Positions 7,463 through 11,788 of a DNA stretch of 11,795 nucleotides are shown here, piece by piece. Each line of letters starts with the position of its first letter. Positions within the stretch are counted from its first letter, which is position 1. The position numbers were made by a program, and so were the translations under genes. The stretch covers positions 1-11,795 of the forward strand of contig WRBU01000018.1 of the NCBI GenBank assembly GCA_009784355.1, given 5' to 3'. The notes under the pieces were generated by a model. It searched no databases, was not told the origin of the DNA, and saw nothing but the letters and a program-made list of their open reading frames with translations. The DNA is from Defluviitaleaceae bacterium (GTDB lineage: Bacteria > Bacillota > Clostridia > Lachnospirales > WRAX01).

Positions 7463-7510
7463 AGAAAGTCATAGGCATATGCCGTTTCCAGCGTATGCCT
7501 ATGACCTTTT
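7463..7510. terminator. bidirectional terminator-like hairpin
   Basis: GTCATAGGCATATG (7468-7481) pairs with CGTATGCCTATGAC (7492-7505) over 14 bp with one G-T wobble and a 10-nt loop. On the minus strand it is followed by TTTCTTTATTTT, and on the plus strand by CTTTTAATT. Lying between the leftward promoter near 7721-7749 and the small gene, it would stop or attenuate transcription into the recombinase unit. Confidence 0.6.
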
Positions 7511-7518
7511 AATTCTTT

Positions 7519-7648
7519 CGTGAAACTAAATGAAGCAGAGGGAAGGCTAATTTCAGCTCCCTCTGCTCTATATTTTCCGTTAATTATGCATATTGTCCTA
7601 ATTATTTTAATTTCTTGCCGCAGAAATCACTTCCTTTCTTCAACGCTC
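7519..7648 (-). ncRNA. leader/terminator element, copy A (candidate structured RNA)
   Basis: Read on the minus strand from GAGCGTT, this stretch is about four-fifths identical by hand count, over some 126 nt, to the plus strand at 11147-11272, with one 4-nt length difference. It has a purine-rich SD-like segment (AAAGGAAGTG), an A-rich stretch, then a hairpin AGCAGAGGGA/TCCCTCTGCT (arms 7558-7567 and 7534-7543) with an inner GCT/AGC pairing, and a moderately T-rich tail. It lies downstream of a strong leftward promoter. It reads as an untranslated leader ending in an attenuator-type terminator. Its identity as an RNA is inferred. Confidence 0.45.
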
Positions 7649-7720
7649 GTTTTATTGATAACGAATACGTCTTGCCCTTTTGTACTTTGCGGTGGGCTTG
7701 TGGTTTATGTCTTTAAAATA

Positions 7721-7768
7721 AGAATAACACATAAGGATACTTTTGTCAATACTTTTTACTTTTGTCAA
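7721..7768 (-). promoter_or_regulatory. strong leftward promoter with a 12-bp direct repeat
   Basis: On the minus strand TTGACA (7744-7749), a 17-nt spacer and TATTCT (7721-7726). The sequence TTGACAAAAGTA containing the -35 box occurs again 19 bp upstream (7757-7768), which suggests a tandem operator or a duplicated -35 region. The first credible start codon downstream is at 7360, so the leader would be about 350 nt long and would hold two terminator-like hairpins. Confidence 0.6.
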
Positions 7769-7795
7769 GCGAAATTTCAACCACACAATCTAAAT

Positions 7796-7836
7796 GAAAA
7801 ATCGACCACTCGCATCTGAATAATGGTCGATTTTTC
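7796..7836. terminator. bidirectional intrinsic terminator
   Basis: GAAAAATCGACCA (7796-7808) and TGGTCGATTTTTC (7824-7836) form a perfect 13-bp stem with a 15-nt loop. The A-run on one side and the T-run on the other let it work in both directions. It closes the leftward HEPN-MNT unit and insulates it from the recombinase leader. Confidence 0.75.
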
Positions 7837-7843
7837 GATTGAC

Positions 7844-7856
7844 ACACACTGTGTGT
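7844..7856. repeat. short perfect palindrome
   Basis: ACACAC-T-GTGTGT. It overlaps a TTGACA hexamer (7839-7844) for which no matching -10 box is seen on the plus strand. It could be a regulator site or chance. Confidence 0.3.
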
Positions 7857-7965
7857 TTGGTGCGTCTTTGGCAGTATCTTTTATGGTGAGGTATTTTGAA
7901 AAAGCAAAAGAACATTTTTATCTACACATTACTCACTGTTCCAACTTCATTCTCTTCACACTTCC

Positions 7966-8067
7966 TCATTTAACCGCCTGTCCACATTCGTAGCAAAGCT
8001 CTTGACAATCACATCCAAAATGTTGGCGACACTTTATGATGTAACCGTTGCTACAATAAATCAGCAT
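7966..8067 (-). CDS. 33-residue cysteine-rich small protein, third ORF of the HEPN-MNT unit
   Basis: This ORF starts at an ATG only 2 nt after the TAA of the MNT gene (TAACTATG), so it could be translated by coupling; no strong SD is visible. It begins MLIYCSNGYIIKC and ends CYECGQAVK. In 33 residues it has six cysteines (5, 13, 19, 21, 25, 28) and His16, including CDC and CYEC, the spacing of a small zinc ribbon or knuckle. No family is recognised. It could be a metal-binding accessory of the toxin-antitoxin pair, or the leftover C-terminus of a longer zinc-ribbon protein. Sixteen percent-plus cysteine with regular spacing is unlikely in random sequence, but the short length keeps the call tentative. 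Confidence 0.45.
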   Translation of the reverse strand: MLIYCSNGYIIKCRQHFGCDCQELCYECGQAVK

Positions 8068-8069
8068 AG

Positions 8070-8378
8070 TTAATTTGCAACATAAACCCACTGTACATCG
8101 TTAAGTACGTTTCGTTTAAACCTTTCATCGCTAGAACCCATAAGAGCAGGAAAGGTTACGTAATCGATTTTATCCCCATATGCAATTTCCATATCTTCCA
8201 TAAAGTCATCTAAATTGTCTAAAAAATCATCAGAGCTGTTGTCATAATCAATTATAATATCGAGGTCGCTTATTTTTGTTTGTTCGTTGCGGGCGTAGGA
8301 GCCAAAGATTCCCACTCGAAGAATATACGGATACTGTTTAGCTTCAAGAATTGTTTGCCTAACTTCGTTCGATACCAT
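8070..8378 (-). CDS. mntA: MNT-type nucleotidyltransferase antitoxin
   Basis: A 102-residue minimal nucleotidyltransferase of the MNT family. The catalytic motif GSX10DXD is complete (Gly26-Ser27 in GIFGSYARNEQ, Asp38 and Asp40 in SDLDIIID), and Asp72 in KIDYVTF is a likely third metal ligand. In studied HEPN-MNT systems this enzyme adds AMP from ATP to a tyrosine near the HEPN active site and so silences the toxin. AGAGGAGGTC lies just before the ATG at 8378, and the start lies within the end of the HEPN gene (20-nt overlap). All catalytic residues are present, so the antitoxin is probably active. The cysteine-rich ORF follows 2 nt after its stop. Confidence 0.88.
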   Translation of the reverse strand: MVSNEVRQTILEAKQYPYILRVGIFGSYARNEQTKISDLDIIIDYDNSSDDFLDNLDDFMEDMEIAYGDKIDYVTFPALMGSSDERFKRNVLNDVQWVYVAN

Positions 8379-8727
8379 TTTTGACCTCCTCTAGCTCTGC
8401 AATAACTTCAAATTTTAGTAGTTGCTGCGTTCTTCTAAATATTATGTCAAAATCTAAACTTTCATAATCGTGGCTTGCTATATTTCTTGCGGCTTTTAGA
8501 CCGATTTTGTTAAAAGAGGGTGCTTGTGCAAGAACATCCTTGCTCATTCGCTTTTTAACCTCGAAAATATTTGTTATTGCTTGTGTGACGGCAAGTTGGC
8601 ATACATAATTATTGCTCAAATCGGTCGCCTTTTTTATTTTGAATACATCATAGGCATCGCCTATTGCTTTAATGTATTTTAATATTTTGTTAATGCACTC
8701 AAAATCAAGATTGTATGCCTGCTTCAC
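8359..8727 (-). CDS. hepT: HEPN-domain toxin (HepT-like RNase)
   Basis: A 122-residue helical protein of the HEPN (HepT/DUF86-like) family. The RNase signature RX4HXY is exact: Arg81, His86 and Tyr88 in RNIASHDY. Tyr88 is the residue AMPylated by the partner MNT enzyme in characterised pairs. The start is GTG at 8727, supported by AAAGGAG 8 nt upstream; no ATG is available. The toxin comes first and the antitoxin second, the usual order for HEPN-MNT pairs. A strong promoter lies about 45-75 nt upstream. The intact motif suggests a functional toxin that cleaves RNA, probably tRNA as in described homologues; the target is inferred from the family only. Confidence 0.87.
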   Translation of the reverse strand: MKQAYNLDFECINKILKYIKAIGDAYDVFKIKKATDLSNNYVCQLAVTQAITNIFEVKKRMSKDVLAQAPSFNKIGLKAARNIASHDYESLDFDIIFRRTQQLLKFEVIAELEEVKNGIERS

Positions 8728-8772
8728 TTCGTCAACTCCTTTAAAACTTGTGATTTCAATACTTTTGATGCT

Positions 8773-8801
8773 ATTATATCAGACGGAGAAGCAAAATTCA
8801 A
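8773..8801 (-). promoter_or_regulatory. promoter of the HEPN-MNT operon
   Basis: On the minus strand TTGAAT (8796-8801), a 17-nt spacer and TATAAT (8773-8778), preceded by TG as an extended -10. The expected start near 8766 gives a leader of about 40 nt before the GTG at 8727. Confidence 0.7.
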
Positions 8802-8826
8802 TCAAAATCTTCATAAAATTCAAACG

Positions 8827-8864
8827 ACCCGACGTGATTCGCATTGTTAGGGAATGTGTCGGGT
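8827..8864 (-). terminator. probable terminator of the 38-residue gene
   Basis: ACCCGAC (8827-8833) pairs with GTCGGGT (8858-8864); ATTC/GAAT inside the loop can pair further. On the minus strand the stem is followed by CGTTTGAATTTTA. It lies shortly after the stop of the 38-residue ORF and just upstream of the HEPN promoter. Confidence 0.45.
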
Positions 8865-8899
8865 GCTATTGTTATTATTGCTTATGAAAGTAAGTTTTG

Positions 8900-9016
8900 C
8901 TACCAGTTGATTTCTACCCTTACCCCTCTTGCATTATCAAACTCTATCCTAAACATCAGTATTAATGGGCTTGCCGTTTTCGCTTGCGACGGTGTTTCGT
9001 TTTGGTTTTTGTCCAT
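8900..9016 (-). CDS. 38-residue protein of unknown function
   Basis: A short ORF with a good ribosome binding site (AAAGGAG, about 9 nt before the ATG at 9016). The first half is polar (MDKNQNETPSQAKTASP). The second half alternates hydrophobic and charged residues (LILMFRIEFDNARGVRVEIN) and ends in Trp38, as expected of a beta hairpin. No family is recognised. Terminator-like hairpins stand on both sides (8827-8864 and 9043-9074), so it is a self-contained unit. Without homologues the coding call rests on the SD spacing and the composition. Confidence 0.55.
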   Translation of the reverse strand: MDKNQNETPSQAKTASPLILMFRIEFDNARGVRVEINW

Positions 9017-9042
9017 GTGCAAAAACTCCTTTATAAAAGATT

Positions 9043-9074
9043 AGGGCGCAGCTTCAAAAAGAGAGCCGCGCCCT
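9043..9074. terminator. hairpin upstream of the 38-residue gene
   Basis: AGGGCGC (9043-9049) pairs with GCGCCCT (9068-9074), and GCT (9051-9053) with AGC (9064-9066) after one mismatch. On the minus strand it is followed by AATCTTTTATAAAGGAG, the SD of the 38-residue gene. It could be a terminator of a rightward-lying unit or a leader structure that controls this gene. Confidence 0.45.
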
Positions 9075-9110
9075 TGTGATATGGTGCGTAAAATTTGCCA
9101 ATCTATATAA

Positions 9111-9158
9111 AAAGCCCATCAAGCGGCTGCACACTTCCGCAAATGGGCTTGGGATTTT
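9111..9158. terminator. bidirectional intrinsic terminator
   Basis: AAGCCCAT (9112-9119) pairs exactly with ATGGGCTT (9143-9150), and GCGG/CCGC pairs inside the loop. On the minus strand the stem runs into TTTTTATA, and on the plus strand into GGGATTTTTC. No leftward gene is seen immediately upstream, so its transcript is unclear. Confidence 0.6.
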
Positions 9159-9216
9159 TCTTTGAATTAGCTTTGTAGTGTTCGTATTGCAAAAATAATT
9201 ATCGTAAAATTAGGGG

Positions 9217-9245
9217 TTGTTTTTGTGCCTTATATGGGGTATAAT
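9217..9245 (+). promoter_or_regulatory. promoter of the Phd/YefM-RelE/ParE operon
   Basis: TTGTTT (9217-9222), a 17-nt spacer and a perfect TATAAT (9240-9245). The expected start near 9252 lies about 28 nt before the antitoxin ATG. Antitoxins of this type usually repress such promoters. Confidence 0.7.
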
Positions 9246-9279
9246 AAGGGTATATTTGATTCGTGAAGGAGTTGAGCAT

Positions 9280-9567
9280 ATGCAACCAATCATTAAGCCA
9301 TCAAGCGAACTGCGCAAAAACTACAACAATGTAGCAGAGATATGCCGCACTAATAAAGTTCCTGTATTCCTTACTCTCAATGGCGAGGGCGATATGGTTC
9401 TTATGGACATAGAAACATATGGCCGCCGTGAAGAAAACTTGGCTACGGCAGAACGCCTGATAGCCGCTGAAACCGCACGGCTCATGGGTACGCAAGGGTA
9501 TTCTATCGACGAGTTCCAAAGAAATATGCGCCAAGCCATTAAACGAGGGGTAGGCAAAAATAGATAA
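9280..9567 (+). CDS. Phd/YefM-family antitoxin
   Basis: A 95-residue antitoxin. The N-terminal DNA-binding fold is recognisable by IIKPSSELRKNYNNVAEICRTNKVPVFLTLNGEGDMVLMDIETY (about residues 4-47), the standard Phd/YefM pattern of helix, strand and the GxGDxVLM-type strand. The C-terminal helices (about 50-95) would wrap the toxin. The ATG at 9280 was chosen for GAAGGAG (9265-9271) 8 nt upstream; the open frame above it lies in the promoter. The toxin gene follows directly. The pair should form a complex that represses the promoter at 9217-9245. Confidence 0.88.
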   Translation: MQPIIKPSSELRKNYNNVAEICRTNKVPVFLTLNGEGDMVLMDIETYGRREENLATAERLIAAETARLMGTQGYSIDEFQRNMRQAIKRGVGKNR

Positions 9568-9604
9568 TGTAGATAAGGTATACACGGTAATAATCGACCC
9601 TGCC

Positions 9605-9886
9605 GTGAACGACAGAATGTTTGACCACTTTGAATTTTTGGCAAGGGTGAGTGAATCATCCGCCGAAAGGCTTTTGGATAACCTCGTGGCCGATATGCAC
9701 TCGTTGGAGCGTTTGCCGTTTCGCAATCCTGTTTTCGGCAGACCCTATTTGCGAAGCGGAAAATATCGATATATGGTATCATACGAGCGGTATCTAATCG
9801 TTTATCAAGTCGTTGATAATACGGTTTTTATTGACGACATACAGGATTCACGACAGTCTGATAATAAGTCATTGTTGTATCCATAG
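9605..9886 (+). CDS. RelE/ParE-family toxin, start codon in doubt
   Basis: The product has the RelE/ParE toxin pattern: a helix pair (MFDHFEFLARVSESSAERLL), the loop FRNPVFGRPYLRSGKYRY, strands MVSYERYLIVYQV and TVFIDDIQDSR. Such toxins cut mRNA at the ribosome or poison gyrase; the subtype cannot be told. The only canonical start in frame is GTG at 9605, which has no clear SD and drops the first beta strand. The frame is open upstream to the TAG at 9551-9553 and encodes DKVYTVIIDPAV, the expected strand. A start exactly where an ATG is expected, 9 nt after GAGGGG (9545-9550) and overlapping the antitoxin stop, reads ATA (9560). The toxin may therefore be poorly expressed, N-terminally short, or initiated at AUA. 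Confidence 0.8.
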   Translation: MNDRMFDHFEFLARVSESSAERLLDNLVADMHSLERLPFRNPVFGRPYLRSGKYRYMVSYERYLIVYQVVDNTVFIDDIQDSRQSDNKSLLYP

Positions 9887-9887
9887 C

Positions 9888-9918
9888 TTAGTGGGCTTGT
9901 GTAATAGGCACAAACTAA
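9888..9918 (+). terminator. weak hairpin after the toxin gene
   Basis: TTAGT (9888-9892) and TTGTG (9897-9901) pair with CACAA (9909-9913) and ACTAA (9914-9918), leaving a 4-nt bulge. It begins two bases after the toxin stop. There is no T-run, so it is more a 3-prime stabilising stem than a terminator. Confidence 0.3.
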
Positions 9919-9949
9919 ACGGTGTCGTCGGCAGCATTTTTCACATCCT

Positions 9950-10020
9950 CCCTTGGAGTGTGTGACCCACTCTGACACCTTTTCCGCAAGCGGCAAAGGT
10001 GTCGGTGGGCTCTGCCGAGG
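9950..10020. repeat. G+C-rich palindromic element (MITE-like or dispersed repeat)
   Basis: The core is GACACCTTT (9974-9982), one mismatch, CCGC (9984-9987), AA, GCGG (9990-9993), one mismatch and AAAGGTGTC (9995-10003). The dyad continues outward with CCCAC (9966-9970) against GTGGG (10005-10009), then CCCTTGG against CCGAGGG. The whole 70-bp block would fold into one long hairpin. It is richer in G+C than its surroundings, codes for nothing convincing, and looks inserted. Its presence elsewhere in the genome cannot be judged here. Confidence 0.55.
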
Positions 10021-10050
10021 GCTTTGTGTGTTGTGGCAAGCCACTCCACG

Positions 10051-10090
10051 AAAAAAGCCATTGCGAGTTTACATTCACAACGGCTTTTTT
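10051..10090. terminator. bidirectional intrinsic terminator
   Basis: AAAAAAGCC (10051-10059) pairs exactly with GGCTTTTTT (10082-10090), with TTG/CAA pairing inside. It has a run of six A on one side and six T on the other. It separates the rightward toxin-antitoxin unit from the leftward membrane protein unit and can serve both. Confidence 0.8.
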
Positions 10091-10125
10091 AAGTCTTTAT
10101 ACTTCGTGAAAGTTAAAATGACTTT

Positions 10126-10572
10126 TCAATCTTCATCATCGTTATTACTTTTTTTCTTGATTAACGCTGTAACAAATACGGCGATTAAACCAACAGCCGA
10201 AAAAACAAAAAGAGCAATCGCACCATAACTATTTGCGGGTTCATTTACTTCAACAGTTGATTGCCCGAGGAAAAAAACAGCAGATATTCCAAGTGCAATA
10301 GCACATACAAGCGCAACAACAAGTCTAATTGTGTTGCTTTTCTTGTTTGTTGGAAGATAAGCATTTGCAATGACCAGCCGAACAAGGTAGACACTCAAGC
10401 ATATCGTAACAATCAGCATGATATTTGTTGGGTATTCTAACCATGTTATCCCAAATCCACGAAGTCCATTGTTTATGAATAACAAAATTGTCATTACCAT
10501 AAACATTTGATTTCCAATTTTGTTGCGTTGCTGATTCTGCATTTCATCTAAACCGTTTTTCTTGTTATTCAT
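10126..10572 (-). CDS. four-helix membrane protein paired with an XRE regulator
   Basis: A 148-residue integral membrane protein with four predicted hydrophobic helices: about 22-42 (MFMVMTILLFINNGLRGF), 48-70 (IMLIVTICLSVYLVRLVIA), 80-101 (LVVALVCAIALGISAVFFLG) and 113-135 (GAIALFVFSAVGLIAVFVTAL). The ends are charged (KKNGLDEMQNQQRNK at the start, KKKSNNDDED at the end). The family is not recognised, but small XRE repressor plus multi-pass membrane protein pairs are common in Firmicutes and often encode stress or bacteriocin-related functions. The ATG at 10572 was chosen because GGGAGG lies about 9 nt upstream; another ATG two codons earlier is closer than usual to that site. The gene overlaps the XRE gene by 8 nt. 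Confidence 0.75.
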   Translation of the reverse strand: MNNKKNGLDEMQNQQRNKIGNQMFMVMTILLFINNGLRGFGITWLEYPTNIMLIVTICLSVYLVRLVIANAYLPTNKKSNTIRLVVALVCAIALGISAVFFLGQSTVEVNEPANSYGAIALFVFSAVGLIAVFVTALIKKKSNNDDED

Positions 10573-10774
10573 TCTCATTTTCCTCCCAAAATAATTGGTC
10601 AAGTGTTTTGCCAAGCACTTTACAAATGGCAAGGCAAAGCTTAATTGAGGGATTATAGTCACCCTTTTCAATGGCGTTCATAGTTTGCCGAGCTACCCCA
10701 ACAGCTTCGGCAAGGTCTTTTTGCGACATGTCTTTTGCCGCTCGTGCGGATTTTATCCGTAGATTCTTTGCCAC
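10565..10774 (-). CDS. small XRE-family (Cro/CI-type) transcriptional regulator
   Basis: A 69-residue single-domain repressor. The helix-turn-helix is clear: SQKDLAEAVGVARQTMNAIEKG at residues about 16-37, followed by the YNPSIKLCLAICKVLGKTLDQLFW helices usual in this short subfamily. The start is GTG at 10774, with AGGAGGT (10781-10787) at ideal distance. It is cotranscribed with the membrane protein gene that starts within its last codons, and probably represses its own promoter at 10795-10823. Confidence 0.92.
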   Translation of the reverse strand: MAKNLRIKSARAAKDMSQKDLAEAVGVARQTMNAIEKGDYNPSIKLCLAICKVLGKTLDQLFWEENENE

Positions 10775-10794
10775 GTCCTCACCTCCTGAATATC

Positions 10795-10823
10795 ATTGTA
10801 GCATATACAAGAATAAAAGTCAA
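10795..10823 (-). promoter_or_regulatory. promoter of the XRE-membrane protein operon
   Basis: On the minus strand TTGACT (10818-10823), a 17-nt spacer and TACAAT (10795-10800), preceded by TG. Just upstream (10822-10855) is a very A+T-rich tract in which AAATATATA and TATATATTT form an inverted repeat, a possible operator for the XRE protein. Confidence 0.65.
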
Positions 10824-10894
10824 ATATATACGACATAAATATTTTTATATATTTCTTCTGTTCATATATATACTCCATAGGTATGACTTAGGCA

Positions 10895-10929
10895 ATGAAA
10901 ATAGCAGACACCTTCTTGGCATCTGCTAT
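10895..10929 (-). terminator. terminator-like hairpin
   Basis: ATAGCAGA (10901-10908) pairs exactly with TCTGCTAT (10922-10929). On the minus strand the stem runs into TTTCATT. It directly follows, and overlaps the stop codon of, a short open stretch on the minus strand. Confidence 0.45.
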
Positions 10930-11012
10930 CCCCAACATTCCGTAGTTTCCCCAACGTATACAGCCCCATCATTATTGCAGATTTTCTTACATCTACTTAG
11001 GTGTGTAGTGCT
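10926..11012 (-). pseudogene. possible remnant of a small cysteine-containing gene
   Basis: On the minus strand 28 codons are open, ending KICNNDGAVYVGETTECWG and a TAG inside the stem of the hairpin at 10901-10929. The stretch has no start codon. A short ATG frame (MTRCKALHT) lies just upstream in another register, so a frameshifted gene is possible. The stop-plus-terminator arrangement is the main support. The family is not recognised. Confidence 0.25.
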
Positions 11013-11146
11013 TTACATCTGGTCATTTTCTGTAAACCTCTGGTGCTTTCTTAATTGTGAGCCGCTTCACTCAAATAAAGAGTTTTTGCTTCATATGTTT
11101 TTAAATACAGAATTTCAATTAAATTCAACCACATTAGAGCAGAAGT
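11013..11146. other. stretch without visible gene
   Basis: An A+T-rich sequence with no ORF that has a credible start and SD on either strand, and no clear promoter for the leader-like element that follows at 11147. TTGAAA and TATGAA with a 17-nt spacer can be found on the minus strand, but the match is weak. Confidence 0.5.
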
Positions 11147-11272
11147 GAGCGTTAAAGAGGGGAGGTGTTTTCTCAAGAAACTAAAATCAGTAAGACACCA
11201 TACATAATCAATGCAAAATATATAGCAGAGGGAGTTGAAATAACTCAACCCTCTGCTTTGTTTTGTTTTACG
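11147..11272 (+). ncRNA. leader/terminator element, copy B (candidate structured RNA)
   Basis: This is the plus-strand relative of the element at 7519-7648, starting with the same GAGCGTT and an SD-like GAGGGGAGGTG. The hairpin AGCAGAGGG (11224-11232) with CCCTCTGCT (11249-11257) is conserved in both arms. The inner helix is AGTT/AACT (11233-11236, 11242-11245), where copy A has GCT/AGC. It ends in TTGTTTTGTTTTA, a clear terminator tail. A GTG-started frame (11165-11371) runs through it, but the two copies differ mostly at second codon positions of that frame, which argues against coding. Confidence 0.5.
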
Positions 11273-11498
11273 GAAAACCTCAAAGAGGAAAACCAAGGCA
11301 ACTCTGCAAACAATTTAATACTTTGGTTTTATTTCTTTAATGGTTCTTACGATTACGATGTAGGATTGTAATTTTTCGTCAAAACAATAGTCGCAATTTT
11401 CAAATTTAATTACGTAAAATCAAATTTCAATAACATCTTTATAATCCAAATAGCAAGTTATAAATTACGTTTTTACGCTCTAACCCCAGCATACAACA

Positions 11499-11578
11499 CC
11501 GCTCCAAAAGGGAGCGGATCGAACGCCCAAGCAATGTCTGTGTTGTAACACAGACCGCTTTCAAGGGGTATCCCCTTG
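11499..11578. repeat. three successive short inverted repeats
   Basis: CCGCTCC/GGAGCGG (11499-11505, 11511-11517; loop AAAAG), GTCTGTGTT/AACACAGAC (11536-11544, 11547-11555; loop GT) and CAAGGGG/CCCCTTG (11562-11568, 11572-11578; loop TAT), all perfect. No T-run follows them, so they are not a set of terminators. Such clusters occur at transfer or replication origins and at element ends; none of these is proved here. Confidence 0.5.
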
Positions 11579-11597
11579 ACCCCATGTACAAAACATT

Positions 11598-11780
11598 TCA
11601 CTTCGTTTCATATTTTTGCGCATCAAAAAAGCAGCGGAGCTGCTTTTTTGAAAGCGTTCCGCTGCTAAAAGATTTGATATTGTGCATAGGACCGTTTCCT
11701 TCGATAGGTCGGATTTGGCTTCTTTTGCACTTGTATTGAGTATATTTCTCGCCTGTTTTCTGCATCAAGCCATTAAACAA
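11598..11780 (-). CDS. doubtful 60-codon ORF
   Basis: A frame with an ATG at 11780 and a second at 11765, without a clear SD for either. The product is basic (KYTQYKCKRSQIRPIEGNG) and ends KKQLRCFFDAQKYETK. Its C-terminal part is encoded by the hairpin at 11623-11651, so KKQLRCFF may simply be the translation of a terminator. It is included because it is the only open frame at this end of the window; it may be a gene remnant. Confidence 0.2.
   Translation of the reverse strand: MFNGLMQKTGEKYTQYKCKRSQIRPIEGNGPMHNIKSFSSGTLSKKQLRCFFDAQKYETK
11623..11666. terminator. strong bidirectional terminator overlapping an alternative hairpin
   Basis: TCAAAAAAGCAGC (11623-11635), loop GGA, GCTGCTTTTTTGA (11639-11651) is a perfect 13-bp stem with six A and six T, a textbook intrinsic terminator. 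The same left arm, as AGCAGCGGA (11630-11638), can instead pair with TCCGCTGCT (11658-11666). The two structures exclude each other. Confidence 0.7.
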
Positions 11781-11788
11781 ATTTGTTT
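11775..11788. repeat. 14-bp A+T-rich palindrome
   Basis: AAACAAATTTGTTT is a perfect palindrome at the right edge of the window. It could be a regulator site; its context is cut off. Confidence 0.3.

Noticed and set aside
7438..7623. Minus-strand frame of 61 codons similar to the frame at 11165-11371 when translated
   Set aside because: The only possible start is CTG, an in-frame stop lies just before it, and the differences between the two copies fall mostly at second codon positions. The similarity is better explained by a conserved non-coding element.
7520..7819. 99-codon plus-strand ORF
   Set aside because: It crosses a hairpin, the opposite-strand promoter and the A-run of the terminator at 7796. 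It has no SD and its composition is not protein-like.
9301..9782. Long minus-strand ORFs opposite the antitoxin and toxin genes
   Set aside because: These are shadows of the well-supported Phd/YefM and RelE/ParE genes, with no SD or recognisable domain.
9805..10044. 79-codon minus-strand ORF with several cysteines
   Set aside because: It is a translation of the palindromic block and the end of the toxin gene. No ribosome binding site or family pattern was seen.
11165..11371. 68-codon plus-strand ORF starting with GTG
   Set aside because: The GTG abuts the SD-like run with no spacing, and the frame runs straight through a strong intrinsic terminator (11224-11270).
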